Position numbers and translations under genes: made by a program. Of a stretch of 64,000 bases of DNA, positions 25,438 through 34,386 are shown in pieces (positions within the stretch are counted from its first letter, which is position 1; each line of letters opens with the position of its first letter). The stretch is from contig JAJTCM010000001.1 in assembly GCA_021325675.1 (NCBI GenBank), positions 855,622 to 919,621 of the forward strand, in the 5' to 3' direction. Below the pieces are notes generated by a model. It was not told the origin of the DNA and ran no database searches. It worked only from the letters and a program-made list of their open reading frames with translations. Source of the stretch: Crocinitomicaceae bacterium. GTDB lineage: Bacteria; Bacteroidota; Bacteroidia; Flavobacteriales_D; Crocinitomicaceae.

Positions 25438-26777
25438 TATTCTTTCACCGGAAATATAATAGTAAAGGTCGTTCCTTTGCCGTACGTGCTTTTGACTGAA
25501 ATTTTACCGCCGTGCTGCTCCACGATCAGTTTGACGTAGAACAAACCAAGCCCGAACCCCTTGACATTGTGCAGGTTCCCGGTCGGAACGCGGTAGAATT
25601 TATCAAAAATCATCGACTGGTTTTCCCGTCTGATCCCGATCCCGTTATCCGAAATCGTTACGTGGAGCTTATCCTTCTCATTCCAGGTTTTTACCACCAC
25701 ATGCGGCGTTTGCTCGCAGTATTTGCAGGCGTTATCGATGAGGTTGTAAAACACGTTTGTCAGGTGGACCATATCGCCTTTTAACACATAATCCTGCGCT
25801 TCGAGGTGCATTTCAACGGCACCGTCTTTGGCAAACTGGTTAAACTCAAAATTCTCTTCGATTTCCTGCAAAAGCTCGTGGATATCGACTTCCGATTGTT
25901 TCAGCTGGATGCTTTCCTTATCCATTTTCGCCACGTTCAAAACGCGCTCCACCTGGTTTTCCAGGCGCTTGTTTTCCTTGTAAATAATTCCAGCATAACG
26001 CTTTAACTTTTCCGGCTCATGGGTAAAATCGCCCTTCATCAACACATCACTCGAAAGGGAAATGGTGGAAATCGGCGTTTTAAGCTCGTGCGTCATATTG
26101 TTGATGAAATCAGTTTTGACTTCAGACAAGCGCTTTTGCTTCAGGATGACATTGATGGAAAATGTAAAGAAAATAAGCACGAAAAAGATGATCGCAAACA
26201 TGAAGATCCAGGTCGACCGGTCATGCTCGAGCGCTTCCAGCGGGTGATTGACAATGTTCGGGAAAAAGACCGTAAAATAGTGTCCGTCTTTTTTCCAGTT
26301 GAGCTTCGGCGACGTGACGGTGGAATCGGCCACGGCGTATTGCGCGTTTTTCTTCGAATATTTGATCAGGTTGCCGAAAACGATGCTGTCGGTAAAACAA
26401 TCGTAAATCCCATACTGGAAATCCTGGTAAATATGCTGGGCGTCAAACTCCCGTTTCAAAAGTGTTTCGAGGTAATACGGATGCAGTTCCTCCACGATAT
26501 CGGCGCTGAAATAATTCGGCTTGATCATTTTCACCGCCCCGTACAGGTCCGTACTGTCTGAGGCCTGACTGGAAATTTCCTGCAAAACATTCCGCAGGGA
26601 AATGTGCACCAGCTCGGTAAAATGCTTCATATCGAGAGAATCCTCTTTCTCCTGGATCTCTACCCGCTTGGCCTGCGTTGCGATGGAAGTCTGTATCCAG
26701 AAATATTGTACAATGAGGATAGAAATGAGGGAAATCACCCCCAGGATAATTACGGTTGAAATGGTTTTTCTTTTCAT
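25437..26777 (-). CDS. Sensor histidine kinase
   Basis: 446 residues. The N-terminal membrane helix is TVIILGVISLISILIVQYFWI, followed by a periplasmic sensor region (about 30-188) and a second helix IFMFAIIFFVLIFFTFSINVIL. The dimerisation/phosphoacceptor box is NNMTHELKTPISTISLSSD with His230. The ATPase domain has NLIDNACKYCE (N box), DNGIGI (G1), FDKFYRVPTGN (F box) and GFGLGLFYVKLI (G2). No response regulator gene is adjacent, so it is an orphan here. It overlaps the LuxE-like gene by one base, tying the two in expression. Confidence 0.93.
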   Translation of the reverse strand: MKRKTISTVIILGVISLISILIVQYFWIQTSIATQAKRVEIQEKEDSLDMKHFTELVHISLRNVLQEISSQASDSTDLYGAVKMIKPNYFSADIVEELHPYYLETLLKREFDAQHIYQDFQYGIYDCFTDSIVFGNLIKYSKKNAQYAVADSTVTSPKLNWKKDGHYFTVFFPNIVNHPLEALEHDRSTWIFMFAIIFFVLIFFTFSINVILKQKRLSEVKTDFINNMTHELKTPISTISLSSDVLMKGDFTHEPEKLKRYAGIIYKENKRLENQVERVLNVAKMDKESIQLKQSEVDIHELLQEIEENFEFNQFAKDGAVEMHLEAQDYVLKGDMVHLTNVFYNLIDNACKYCEQTPHVVVKTWNEKDKLHVTISDNGIGIRRENQSMIFDKFYRVPTGNLHNVKGFGLGLFYVKLIVEQHGGKISVKSTYGKGTTFTIIFPVKE

Positions 26778-26856
26778 CTAAACAATCGATGGATATTTTG
26801 CCCTTGAAAGTGCCTGTTTTACTGCAAAATCCAGATCAAAAATACATAATTTTCAG

Positions 26857-26884
26857 TTGGTAAGGGATAATTTAAATATCTTTA
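26857..26884 (+). promoter_or_regulatory. Possible promoter of the heptose epimerase gene
   Basis: TTG (26857-26859), 17 bases, then TATCTTTA (26877-26884), one mismatch from TAnnTTTG, 15 bases before the ATG. Weak but correctly placed. Confidence 0.3.
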
Positions 26885-26899
26885 CCAAAAATTTAACAC

Positions 26900-27865
26900 A
26901 TGATCGTAGTTACCGGTGCAGCAGGTTTTATCGGCAGTTGTCTCGTCAGCCGTCTCAACAAGGAAGGACTTACAGATATCCTGCTCGTGGATGATTTCTC
27001 CAAACAGGAAAAAGACCCCAATCTCGACGGAAAACAGTTCGCCGGAAAGGTAGAGCGCTCCGAATTTGAAAGCTGGCTGAAAAGCAACGGTGAGCAGGTG
27101 GATTTCATTTATCACATCGGCGCCCGCACGGATACGACCGAGTTCGACAAATCGATCTTCGATGAGCTGAACGTGAACTACACCAAAATGATCTGGAATT
27201 TCTGCACGCAAAAACGCGTTCCGCTGGTTTACGCCAGCTCAGCAGCTACATACGGTTTAGGCGAGTACGGCTACGAAGATTCACACGAGATCATCCCGAA
27301 GCTCAAGCCGCTCAATCCTTACGGTGATTCTAAAAATGATTTTGATATCTGGGCCCTGCAACAGACAAATACGCCGCCGTTCTGGGCCGGTCTCAAGTTT
27401 TTCAACGTTTACGGACCAAATGAATACCACAAAGGGCGCATGGCATCCGTTATTTTTCATGCTTTCAACCAGATCCTTTCCAACGGCGGCATGAAGCTTT
27501 TCCGCTCCCACAACCCGGAATATACCGATGGCGGACAGCTGCGTGATTTTGTGTATGTAAAAGACGTTGTGGAAGTGTGCCTTTATCTCAGAAACAGCAA
27601 ACCGGCTTCGGGCATCTACAACCTCGGCTCCGGCAAGGCGCGCACCTTCCTCGACCTGGCGAAGAACACCTTCAAGGCCATGGAAAAAGAAGAAAACATT
27701 GCTTTCATTGATACTCCTGCCGATATCCGCGACAAATACCAGTATTTCACCGAAGCCAACATGAACAAGCTCGTCAGCAGCGGCTACAGCAAACCTTTCC
27801 ATACACTGGAAGAAGGCGTTGCGGATTATGTGAAAAATTACCTTAGCGGAACGAAATACTATTAA
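26900..27865 (+). CDS. rfaD: ADP-L-glycero-D-manno-heptose 6-epimerase
   Basis: 321 residues, the family's usual length. The N-terminal NAD(P) motif is VTGAAGFIGSCL (about 4-15), then the typical IYHIGARTDTTE, YASSAATYG, a catalytic YGDSK (Tyr-x-x-x-Lys), GLKFFNVYGPNEYHKG and RDFVYVKDVV. It converts ADP-D,D-heptose to ADP-L,D-heptose for the lipopolysaccharide core. The genome neighbours in the window are not heptose genes. A repeat hairpin follows at 27866. Confidence 0.93.
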   Translation: MIVVTGAAGFIGSCLVSRLNKEGLTDILLVDDFSKQEKDPNLDGKQFAGKVERSEFESWLKSNGEQVDFIYHIGARTDTTEFDKSIFDELNVNYTKMIWNFCTQKRVPLVYASSAATYGLGEYGYEDSHEIIPKLKPLNPYGDSKNDFDIWALQQTNTPPFWAGLKFFNVYGPNEYHKGRMASVIFHAFNQILSNGGMKLFRSHNPEYTDGGQLRDFVYVKDVVEVCLYLRNSKPASGIYNLGSGKARTFLDLAKNTFKAMEKEENIAFIDTPADIRDKYQYFTEANMNKLVSSGYSKPFHTLEEGVADYVKNYLSGTKYY

Positions 27866-27948
27866 AATTAAGAATGGAGAATGAAGAATTAGGTTACTTT
27901 AATTTTTAATCCTTCATTTTTAATTCTTAATTTTCAATTCTTCATTCC
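27866..27948. repeat. GAATTAAGAAT-type inverted repeat after rfaD
   Basis: AATTAAGAATGGAGAATGAA on the left is mirrored by TTCAATTCTTCATTCC and TTTTTAATTCTTAATTTTC on the right, so the unit can fold as an AT-rich hairpin. It could also act as a weak terminator for rfaD. Same motif family as at 3839, 16628 and 18051. Confidence 0.55.
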
Positions 27949-28004
27949 AAAATAAGTCATCTTACGTATTTCCCCGTATGCGTCGTTTTGCGTAATTTTA
28001 ACGC

Positions 28005-31000
28005 ATGAAATTAACGGTACTTTTCCTGCTTCTCTCTGTTTCCCTCTGCCGGGCGCAAGGCGAGCTGTTTTTCGTGAACCCGTCAGGGCATAAATCACAG
28101 GTCCGCGATGTGGCGCTCAGCAATGACAAGAAATACGTCATTACCGGAAGCTTCGACAAAACCATCAAGAAATGGGACATCGAAACGGGCGAAGTGGTGA
28201 AAGAATACCGTTCTAAAATCGGGCCTGGTTTCGAGGGCGCTGTCTATTCCATTGAGCTTTCACCGGACAACAGATACCTGGCAGCGGGCGGTTGGTTCGG
28301 ACCGGAAGACGAGAGTGAGGACCTGGGCGATATCCGCATTTTTGACTACGAAACCGGCGAAGTAACCCGCGTCCTGAAAGGCCTGGGCTCTCCTCCCAAA
28401 AACATTGACATTTCCCCCGATTCCAAATACGTGATTGCCGGTGACGGATACAGCAAAATCCTCAAATGGGATGTTACCACAGGACAGAAAGTCGGGGTTT
28501 TTGATTATCACAAATTTGAGACAGGAAAGCTGCTCATCACTCACGAAGCCCGCGCTGGCCGGATGATGAGCGTTGACCAGGAAGGCACTATTTGTTTCTG
28601 GGACATCAACAACACAGCGAAGCCACTTAAAATTGACAAAAAAACAGTTCCGGGTCTCATGAAAAAAAGCATGAAAGGCCTCGCTAATGAAGTAGCCGAC
28701 CTCGCCATTTCGCCTACGCTCGAAGATTACGCCTTTTCCCTCGAAAACCTGATTGTCATTTACGATCAGAAGTACAAGGCTTATGCTTTCATCCCGAATG
28801 AAACGCGCCCGGGCTTCCTCCGTTTTTCAGCTGACGGCTTACGTTTACTGACCGGCTGTGTCGACCGCGGCAGCATCATGCACGCCAAAGTGTACGAAAA
28901 AAACGGGAAAGACTGGCTTCAAATTGCCGATTTCGATGCGGCGGACGGCTCCATGATCTGCGGTGAGTTTATCGACAACAATACTTACGTAACTCCGGGC
29001 GGAGAAAGCAACCAGGTCTACATTTGGTCGCTTGAAAAAGAAAGCAGCGGCAAACAAAAACTACTGAAAAATTTCTCATCCAATGGTTTTCTTCCTTACG
29101 CCGCAGGCCTCAACAACGGGGTAATCGCTTTTGCCGATGTCTGGACAGAAAACATGGGAAAATCTGAATTTAACAAAGAATTCGATCTTTTCCTCAAAGC
29201 CATCGAGCCTTATTCACAAAGGGCCTACACCCGCCCTATTTTCAATAAAGACAACTACAGCATCAATTGGTGCAGGACTTACAACGGCGCGGAAGGGATC
29301 CAGGCCGGACTGGAGATCAAACAGGGCGTTCGCGTGCTGGATACCATCAAGCGGGACGAATACAACGGCGACCGGCACACAGCCTACACATTTACCAACG
29401 ATAATTTCATCGTAACCGGCGGTGATTACGGCTTCCTGGAAGCTTACGACGTGAACGGCGAAGTCTACAACCGTTTTGTAGGACACACGGATTATATAGA
29501 ATCCGTAGAGATTTCAACCGACAAAAGACGGCTCATCAGCTCTTCCTCAGATAACACGATCCGGATCTGGAACATTGAAAACCTGGGGAAATACGAGGAA
29601 AATCAGGCCAAAATGTCGGTCTACGAATACATGAAAACGGAGCAATCCGTGAAATACCCGATATTGTTTGAAACATTGGAGAAAAAAATCAAAGAGCTGG
29701 GACTTGAGAAGCCTTACAATGAAAAGTCCATCAAAGCTTGGGAAACGATTATTAAAGAAATTGATAAAACGAACATCGGTGAATATTACCACGACATGCT
29801 GTCCTACATGCTGAACGAATACCGCACGGTTTTCATTTACCCGATCGTTTCCATTTTCATGACCAAAGAAGGCGAATGGATCATCTGGGATGAAAAAGGC
29901 TATTTCTCAGCTTCCAAAAAAGGAGCGCAGTATGTTGGTTATTACATGAACCAGGGCAAGGATAACACGGCCCGCTTCTACCCTTTTGAGCAGTTTGACC
30001 TCAAATACAACCGTCCGGACATCATTTTGGAAGAATTAGGCCTGGGCAGTGAAAAAATCCGCAATTTCTACTACAAAGCTTACCTGAAACGCCTCGAAAA
30101 AATGGGGATCACGGAAAAACAGATGAAAGGTGAAATCCATTTGCCTGAAGTGGCGATCAAAAGCCAAACGCTGTCAGCCGACAAAAAATCGGTAGACATT
30201 GCATTTACGGCTTCCGATGCAAAATACCGTCTCGACCGCATCAATGTTTTCATCAACGATGTGCCTGTTTACGGCAGGGCCGGGATTAAAGTAAACAAAG
30301 CGGGCAGCTATGAGCAGACAATTCATCTTGACCTGGCAGAAGGGCGAAACAAAGTACAGATTTCCGCATTAAACGACCAGGGTGCAGAGTCCCTGAAGGA
30401 AAGCTTTGTGCTTTTCACTAATAAAAGTGACAAAAAACCGGATTTGTACCTCATAACCATCGGAACTTCAATTTACAAAGACAAGCGTTTTAACCTCAAA
30501 TATGCAGCTAAAGATGCACAAGACATGGTCGAAACGTTTAAACACGACCCCGCTTACAACCAGGTATTCCATGAAATCCTGCTGGATGAAAAATCAACAA
30601 AGGAAAACATCGAACAACTGAAGGCTTTCCTGCAGCGCTCCACCCGTAACGACGTTGTGATGGTTTTCATTGCGGGCCACGGCTTGCTGGATGAAAACCT
30701 CGATTATTATTACGCAACCTACGATATTGATTTCAACCAGCCTGCAATGAAAGGCATGCTTTTTTCGGAGATCGAGGAACTGCTGGATGGTATCGGGGCA
30801 CTCAAAAAATTGCTGTTCATGGATACTTGCCACTCCGGTGAAGTTGATAAAAGCGAAATGGAAAAGGAAAGCAAGGTGGTCAAAAAAGAAGAAGACGTCG
30901 AATTCCGTACTGCGGGCCAGGGTGTGCGCAAAAAAGAGGGCGAAGGACTTGGCAACACTTCCGAGCTTGTAAAAGAATTGTTTTCAGATCTTCGCCGCGG

Positions 31001-31262
31001 GACAGGATCAACGGTAATCAGCTCGGCCGGCGGTGCAGAATACGCCATGGAATCCTCCACCTGGAAAAACGGATTGTTCACGTATTGCCTGCTGAGCGGT
31101 TTAAGCAGCCAGAAAGCAGATTTGAACCTGGATGGCAAAATTATGCTCTCTGAAGTGCAGCAATATGTGAGAAGTGAAGTAAGCCGACTGAGCCAGGGCA
31201 AGCAGCAGCCTACCTCACGTCTTGAAAACTTAAGCCTGGATTACCCGATCTGGATTAAATAA
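28005..31262 (+). CDS. Exported WD40-repeat protein with C-terminal caspase-like peptidase domain
   Basis: 1085 residues. The signal peptide is MKLTVLFLLLSVSLCRAQG. A WD40-type beta-propeller region covers about 28-530; clear blades are HKSQVRDVALSNDKKYVI..KKWDIETG near the start and HTDYIESVEISTDKRRLI..IRIWNIE near 495-525. A helical linker and a beta-sandwich-like section (about 705-805) follow. The C-terminal peptidase C14 (caspase) domain is about 811-1085: LITIGTSIYKD, AAKDAQDM, the catalytic His892 in FIAGHGLL and Cys942 in MDTCHSGE. Both catalytic residues are kept. Secretion to the periplasm is inferred from the signal peptide. It is transcribed alone; the target is unknown. Confidence 0.87.
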   Translation: MKLTVLFLLLSVSLCRAQGELFFVNPSGHKSQVRDVALSNDKKYVITGSFDKTIKKWDIETGEVVKEYRSKIGPGFEGAVYSIELSPDNRYLAAGGWFGPEDESEDLGDIRIFDYETGEVTRVLKGLGSPPKNIDISPDSKYVIAGDGYSKILKWDVTTGQKVGVFDYHKFETGKLLITHEARAGRMMSVDQEGTICFWDINNTAKPLKIDKKTVPGLMKKSMKGLANEVADLAISPTLEDYAFSLENLIVIYDQKYKAYAFIPNETRPGFLRFSADGLRLLTGCVDRGSIMHAKVYEKNGKDWLQIADFDAADGSMICGEFIDNNTYVTPGGESNQVYIWSLEKESSGKQKLLKNFSSNGFLPYAAGLNNGVIAFADVWTENMGKSEFNKEFDLFLKAIEPYSQRAYTRPIFNKDNYSINWCRTYNGAEGIQAGLEIKQGVRVLDTIKRDEYNGDRHTAYTFTNDNFIVTGGDYGFLEAYDVNGEVYNRFVGHTDYIESVEISTDKRRLISSSSDNTIRIWNIENLGKYEENQAKMSVYEYMKTEQSVKYPILFETLEKKIKELGLEKPYNEKSIKAWETIIKEIDKTNIGEYYHDMLSYMLNEYRTVFIYPIVSIFMTKEGEWIIWDEKGYFSASKKGAQYVGYYMNQGKDNTARFYPFEQFDLKYNRPDIILEELGLGSEKIRNFYYKAYLKRLEKMGITEKQMKGEIHLPEVAIKSQTLSADKKSVDIAFTASDAKYRLDRINVFINDVPVYGRAGIKVNKAGSYEQTIHLDLAEGRNKVQISALNDQGAESLKESFVLFTNKSDKKPDLYLITIGTSIYKDKRFNLKYAAKDAQDMVETFKHDPAYNQVFHEILLDEKSTKENIEQLKAFLQRSTRNDVVMVFIAGHGLLDENLDYYYATYDIDFNQPAMKGMLFSEIEELLDGIGALKKLLFMDTCHSGEVDKSEMEKESKVVKKEEDVEFRTAGQGVRKKEGEGLGNTSELVKELFSDLRRGTGSTVISSAGGAEYAMESSTWKNGLFTYCLLSGLSSQKADLNLDGKIMLSEVQQYVRSEVSRLSQGKQQPTSRLENLSLDYPIWIK

Positions 31263-31397
31263 CACAGCAAAAAGCTCCGCAATTATTCGTCAGAACCGGT
31301 GAAATAAAAATATTTCACTTGCACATATCAATTCTATTGTTGCAATTCGTTTTTCTTTGCAAAAAAAGCTTTATTTTTACGACAAAATTTGTATTCT

Positions 31398-34205
31398 ATG
31401 AAGAAAATTTACCTCTTATTCTCAGTTTCTCTGTTTTTAAGCTTCGGGTCTGCTGCGCAGACAACGCACTTTACAGAGAATTTTAACAATGGCCTCGCTT
31501 CCTGGACCAGCAACGACCTTGACGGTGATAGCTACGCATGGTACAATACGCCACTTTCAGGTACGCCATTTGACTCGCAAGGCGAAGTCGCTTTTTCTGA
31601 ATCGTATAACGGTACCGCTTTGTCGCCTGACAATATCCTGGTTTCACCGGCGATCAACCTGGCTTCTGCCACCGGAACTATCAGCTTGTCGTACAAAATC
31701 GGAAGCTACCGCTCAAGCTATTATGCAGAACATTTCAGCGTATATGTGACGGGGAGCATTTCCAATATGACAACTGTACTGAACTCGACGCCGATTCATA
31801 CGATGACTATCAGCGAAGGTGAGTCCCTGCCGACTTACACGTTTGACATCAGCTCTTTTGCAGGTGACAACTCAGTTTATCTTGTTTTCAGGCACCACGA
31901 CACTTTTGACCAGTATGAGGTGATCCTTGACGACATCCTCGTTCAGAGCAGCGGCGGTGGCGGCGGAGGCGGAGACCTCAAAAACCTCTCCTCTTACAAT
32001 GGAAACATCGAAACCGGTTTGGATTATACCCTGATCGCAAACTCGCAAAGAGGCCCGCTCACTGTAGGCTCAAAAATTGCTAACCTGTCGGCGAATGCAC
32101 TGAGCGGCAAAACACTCGGAGTTGTCATCAACGACGGAACTTCCAATGTTTACACCGGAAGCACAACTTTCAACATTGCAGGAAACGATACGAGCTTTGT
32201 TTGGGTTAACACCAACTATACGCCCGCTGTCAATAAAAGCTATACAATTACCTGTACACTCGGCACTGACGATAATAACGCCAATAATATAAGTACTGCT
32301 GCATTCCAGACGCAAAACGATTATTATGCCCACGATCAAAGCCCGTCACAGACATTAGGCACGCCAGCTACAGGGTCAAGCTACTATTTCCTGAACGCTT
32401 TCGAAATCAGGAATGCCGCTACATTATACAGTATTGACGTAAAATTAGCAGCCGGGACAACTGCCAACCAGGAGCTGAGAGTTTTCCTTTCTTCTTCCAA
32501 CGGTTACATCGGTGAGGGTTTCAAAACCATTACTGCAAGCGATATCAGCGGAGGACAATACGTTCGTATTTACCTGGATAACCCGGCGCTTTTGCAAGCC
32601 GGAATTGCACACTTTGTTGGTGTTGGTTCAGACGCATTGGGCGGGGCTTTACACCTGGCTGCACAAAACGGAAACGAAGATGGTGCTTCCGGAACTTTAA
32701 TCAACGGAACTTTCGCCCAGACAGCGAAAACTGTTGCTATACGCATGAACTTCGGTCAGGGATGTGTTTCCTATGATGCTAACGCGAGTGCAACATCCGC
32801 ACCGGAGTGTAACCCGAACAACGGTTCTATTTTCCTTGACATCGCAGTAGGCGGTCAGGCGGTAAGCGGACAGAATACGATTACCTGGACAGGAACTGAA
32901 AGCGGTACTTCCGGTGCAAACCAGGGGAACATGTACACAATTAGCGGTCTTCAGGCTGGTACATACGACGTTACACTTACCAACAACGGCTGTACGACAA
33001 CACTTACAGATATCGTAGTAGGAAGTATTCCATCTCCTGTGCTTTCAATCAATGAACTTACACCGATCAGCTGCTTTGGCGCTTCAGACGGTTCAATTTC
33101 TTACAGCACAACAGGCGATGCTTTCGGGTATACTTTTACCTGGGAAGACGGTTCAAGCTCACTGATCAGAACAGGTCTTGGCGTAGGAACATACACGATC
33201 AATGCGACGAATGGTGTTTGTGCCCTGACAAAAAGCTTTACTTTCACACAGCCGCAGGAAATCGGCATAGTTGCAGTTAAACAAAACGTAACAACCTGCG
33301 GAGGAAACAACGGTCAGATCAACCTGACTGCTTCCGGCGGAACGACTTCCACTTACATTTACACATGGACAGGCCCTTCAACAGGAACTTCCGGACCAGG
33401 GTTCGGTAACACATTTACGATCAACGACCTGACAGCCGGTAACTACACTATCAACGTTACTAACGGGTCTTGTTCCAATTCCATCGTTGTTTCTGTTTCA
33501 GAAAACGGCGCTCCGGCAGTTACTATTTCCGAAACGGACTTCATCTCCTGTGCAAACGGAACAGATGGCGCCTTACAGGTTTCAGGTACAAACATCAGCG
33601 CTTACACTTTTACATGGAGCAACGGTTCAGTTGGAACTTCCATTTCCAATGTGGGTGCAGGAACTTATACTGTAACCGGAACCAACGGAAACTGTACAAC
33701 AGTTGCGACGTTTGAGCTCGGTCAGCCTTTAGCGCTGGTAGTAACAGGATCTGCTGGCGTGAGTACAATCACAACAACAGTAAACGGAGGAACACCGGGT
33801 TACACTTACTCCTGGACAGGTCCAAACAGCTTTACTTCAACTTCAGCGAACTTGTCCAACCTGACGAACCTGGGTACGTATACTGTAACCGTGACGGATC
33901 AGAACGGATGTTCAGACAGCCAGTCTTTCATGCTGGATTACATCGGCCTGGAAGAAGTTGCCCAGTTAAACGGGATCAAATATTACCCTAACCCGGCTTC
34001 TGAGCTGATCAATTTCGAAGTAAATGATGCAGTTAAAACAATCCGTATCGTTGATTTCACAGGAAAACTGATCTCTGAAACTTCGGTTAAAAATGCAGTT
34101 GAAACAGTATCACTCGAAGGTCTTTCCAACGGTGTTTATTTCTTCAGCTTGCTGGATGAGCAGAACAAGCTTGTCTTGACTGACAAATTTGTAGTGAACA
34201 AATAA
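31398..34205 (+). CDS. T9SS-secreted surface protein with SprB-like repeats
   Basis: 935 residues from the ATG at 31398; a TTG three codons upstream is less likely. Signal peptide MKKIYLLFSVSLFLSFGSAAQ. Residues about 25-185 form a choice-of-anchor/MAM-like jelly roll (FTENFNNGLASWTSNDLDGD..). A glycine-rich hinge (SSGGGGGGGD) follows, then a beta-rich domain, and from about 450 SprB-like units with repeats of the kind NNGSI..GLQAGTYDVTLTNNGC and ISCANGTDGALQVSG. The C-terminal T9SS sorting domain begins YYPNPASELINFEV and ends in KLVLTDKFVVNK. Probably a cell-surface adhesin. A terminator follows. Confidence 0.88.
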   Translation: MKKIYLLFSVSLFLSFGSAAQTTHFTENFNNGLASWTSNDLDGDSYAWYNTPLSGTPFDSQGEVAFSESYNGTALSPDNILVSPAINLASATGTISLSYKIGSYRSSYYAEHFSVYVTGSISNMTTVLNSTPIHTMTISEGESLPTYTFDISSFAGDNSVYLVFRHHDTFDQYEVILDDILVQSSGGGGGGGDLKNLSSYNGNIETGLDYTLIANSQRGPLTVGSKIANLSANALSGKTLGVVINDGTSNVYTGSTTFNIAGNDTSFVWVNTNYTPAVNKSYTITCTLGTDDNNANNISTAAFQTQNDYYAHDQSPSQTLGTPATGSSYYFLNAFEIRNAATLYSIDVKLAAGTTANQELRVFLSSSNGYIGEGFKTITASDISGGQYVRIYLDNPALLQAGIAHFVGVGSDALGGALHLAAQNGNEDGASGTLINGTFAQTAKTVAIRMNFGQGCVSYDANASATSAPECNPNNGSIFLDIAVGGQAVSGQNTITWTGTESGTSGANQGNMYTISGLQAGTYDVTLTNNGCTTTLTDIVVGSIPSPVLSINELTPISCFGASDGSISYSTTGDAFGYTFTWEDGSSSLIRTGLGVGTYTINATNGVCALTKSFTFTQPQEIGIVAVKQNVTTCGGNNGQINLTASGGTTSTYIYTWTGPSTGTSGPGFGNTFTINDLTAGNYTINVTNGSCSNSIVVSVSENGAPAVTISETDFISCANGTDGALQVSGTNISAYTFTWSNGSVGTSISNVGAGTYTVTGTNGNCTTVATFELGQPLALVVTGSAGVSTITTTVNGGTPGYTYSWTGPNSFTSTSANLSNLTNLGTYTVTVTDQNGCSDSQSFMLDYIGLEEVAQLNGIKYYPNPASELINFEVNDAVKTIRIVDFTGKLISETSVKNAVETVSLEGLSNGVYFFSLLDEQNKLVLTDKFVVNK

Positions 34206-34226
34206 GAGTTATCATTCTTAATATAG

Positions 34227-34262
34227 AAATCCTTCCGTCAGCTGACGGAGGGATTTTTTTTT
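34227..34262 (+). terminator. Rho-independent terminator after the SprB-like gene
   Basis: A 15-bp stem with one mismatch, AAATCCTTCCGTCAG / CTGACGGAGGGATTT, followed by a T-run, about 20 bases after the stop. Its centre is the palindrome CGTCAGCTGACG. Confidence 0.9.
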
Positions 34263-34365
34263 GCCTGAATGCAAAGTTAAAACCGGTTTTTTCAAATTAA
34301 TTCTTAAATTAGGATAAAGAATCTAACTTTGTATTCTTTGCCCTGAAAATTCAAAATATACTTAG

Positions 34366-34373
34366 TAACTTTG
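34366..34373 (+). promoter_or_regulatory. TAACTTTG -7 box of fahA
   Basis: TAACTTTG at 34366-34373 ends 13 bases before the fahA ATG; a second identical box lies at 34324-34331. A TTTG at 34337-34340 is 25 bases upstream of the nearer one, longer than ideal. Confidence 0.35.
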
Positions 34374-34386
34374 TCAAAAATCCTAT

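Noticed and set aside
28005..31262. Caspase protein as a cytoplasmic anti-phage effector
   Set aside because: It carries a signal peptide and has no adjacent sensor or gasdermin gene; a cytoplasmic defence role is not supported.
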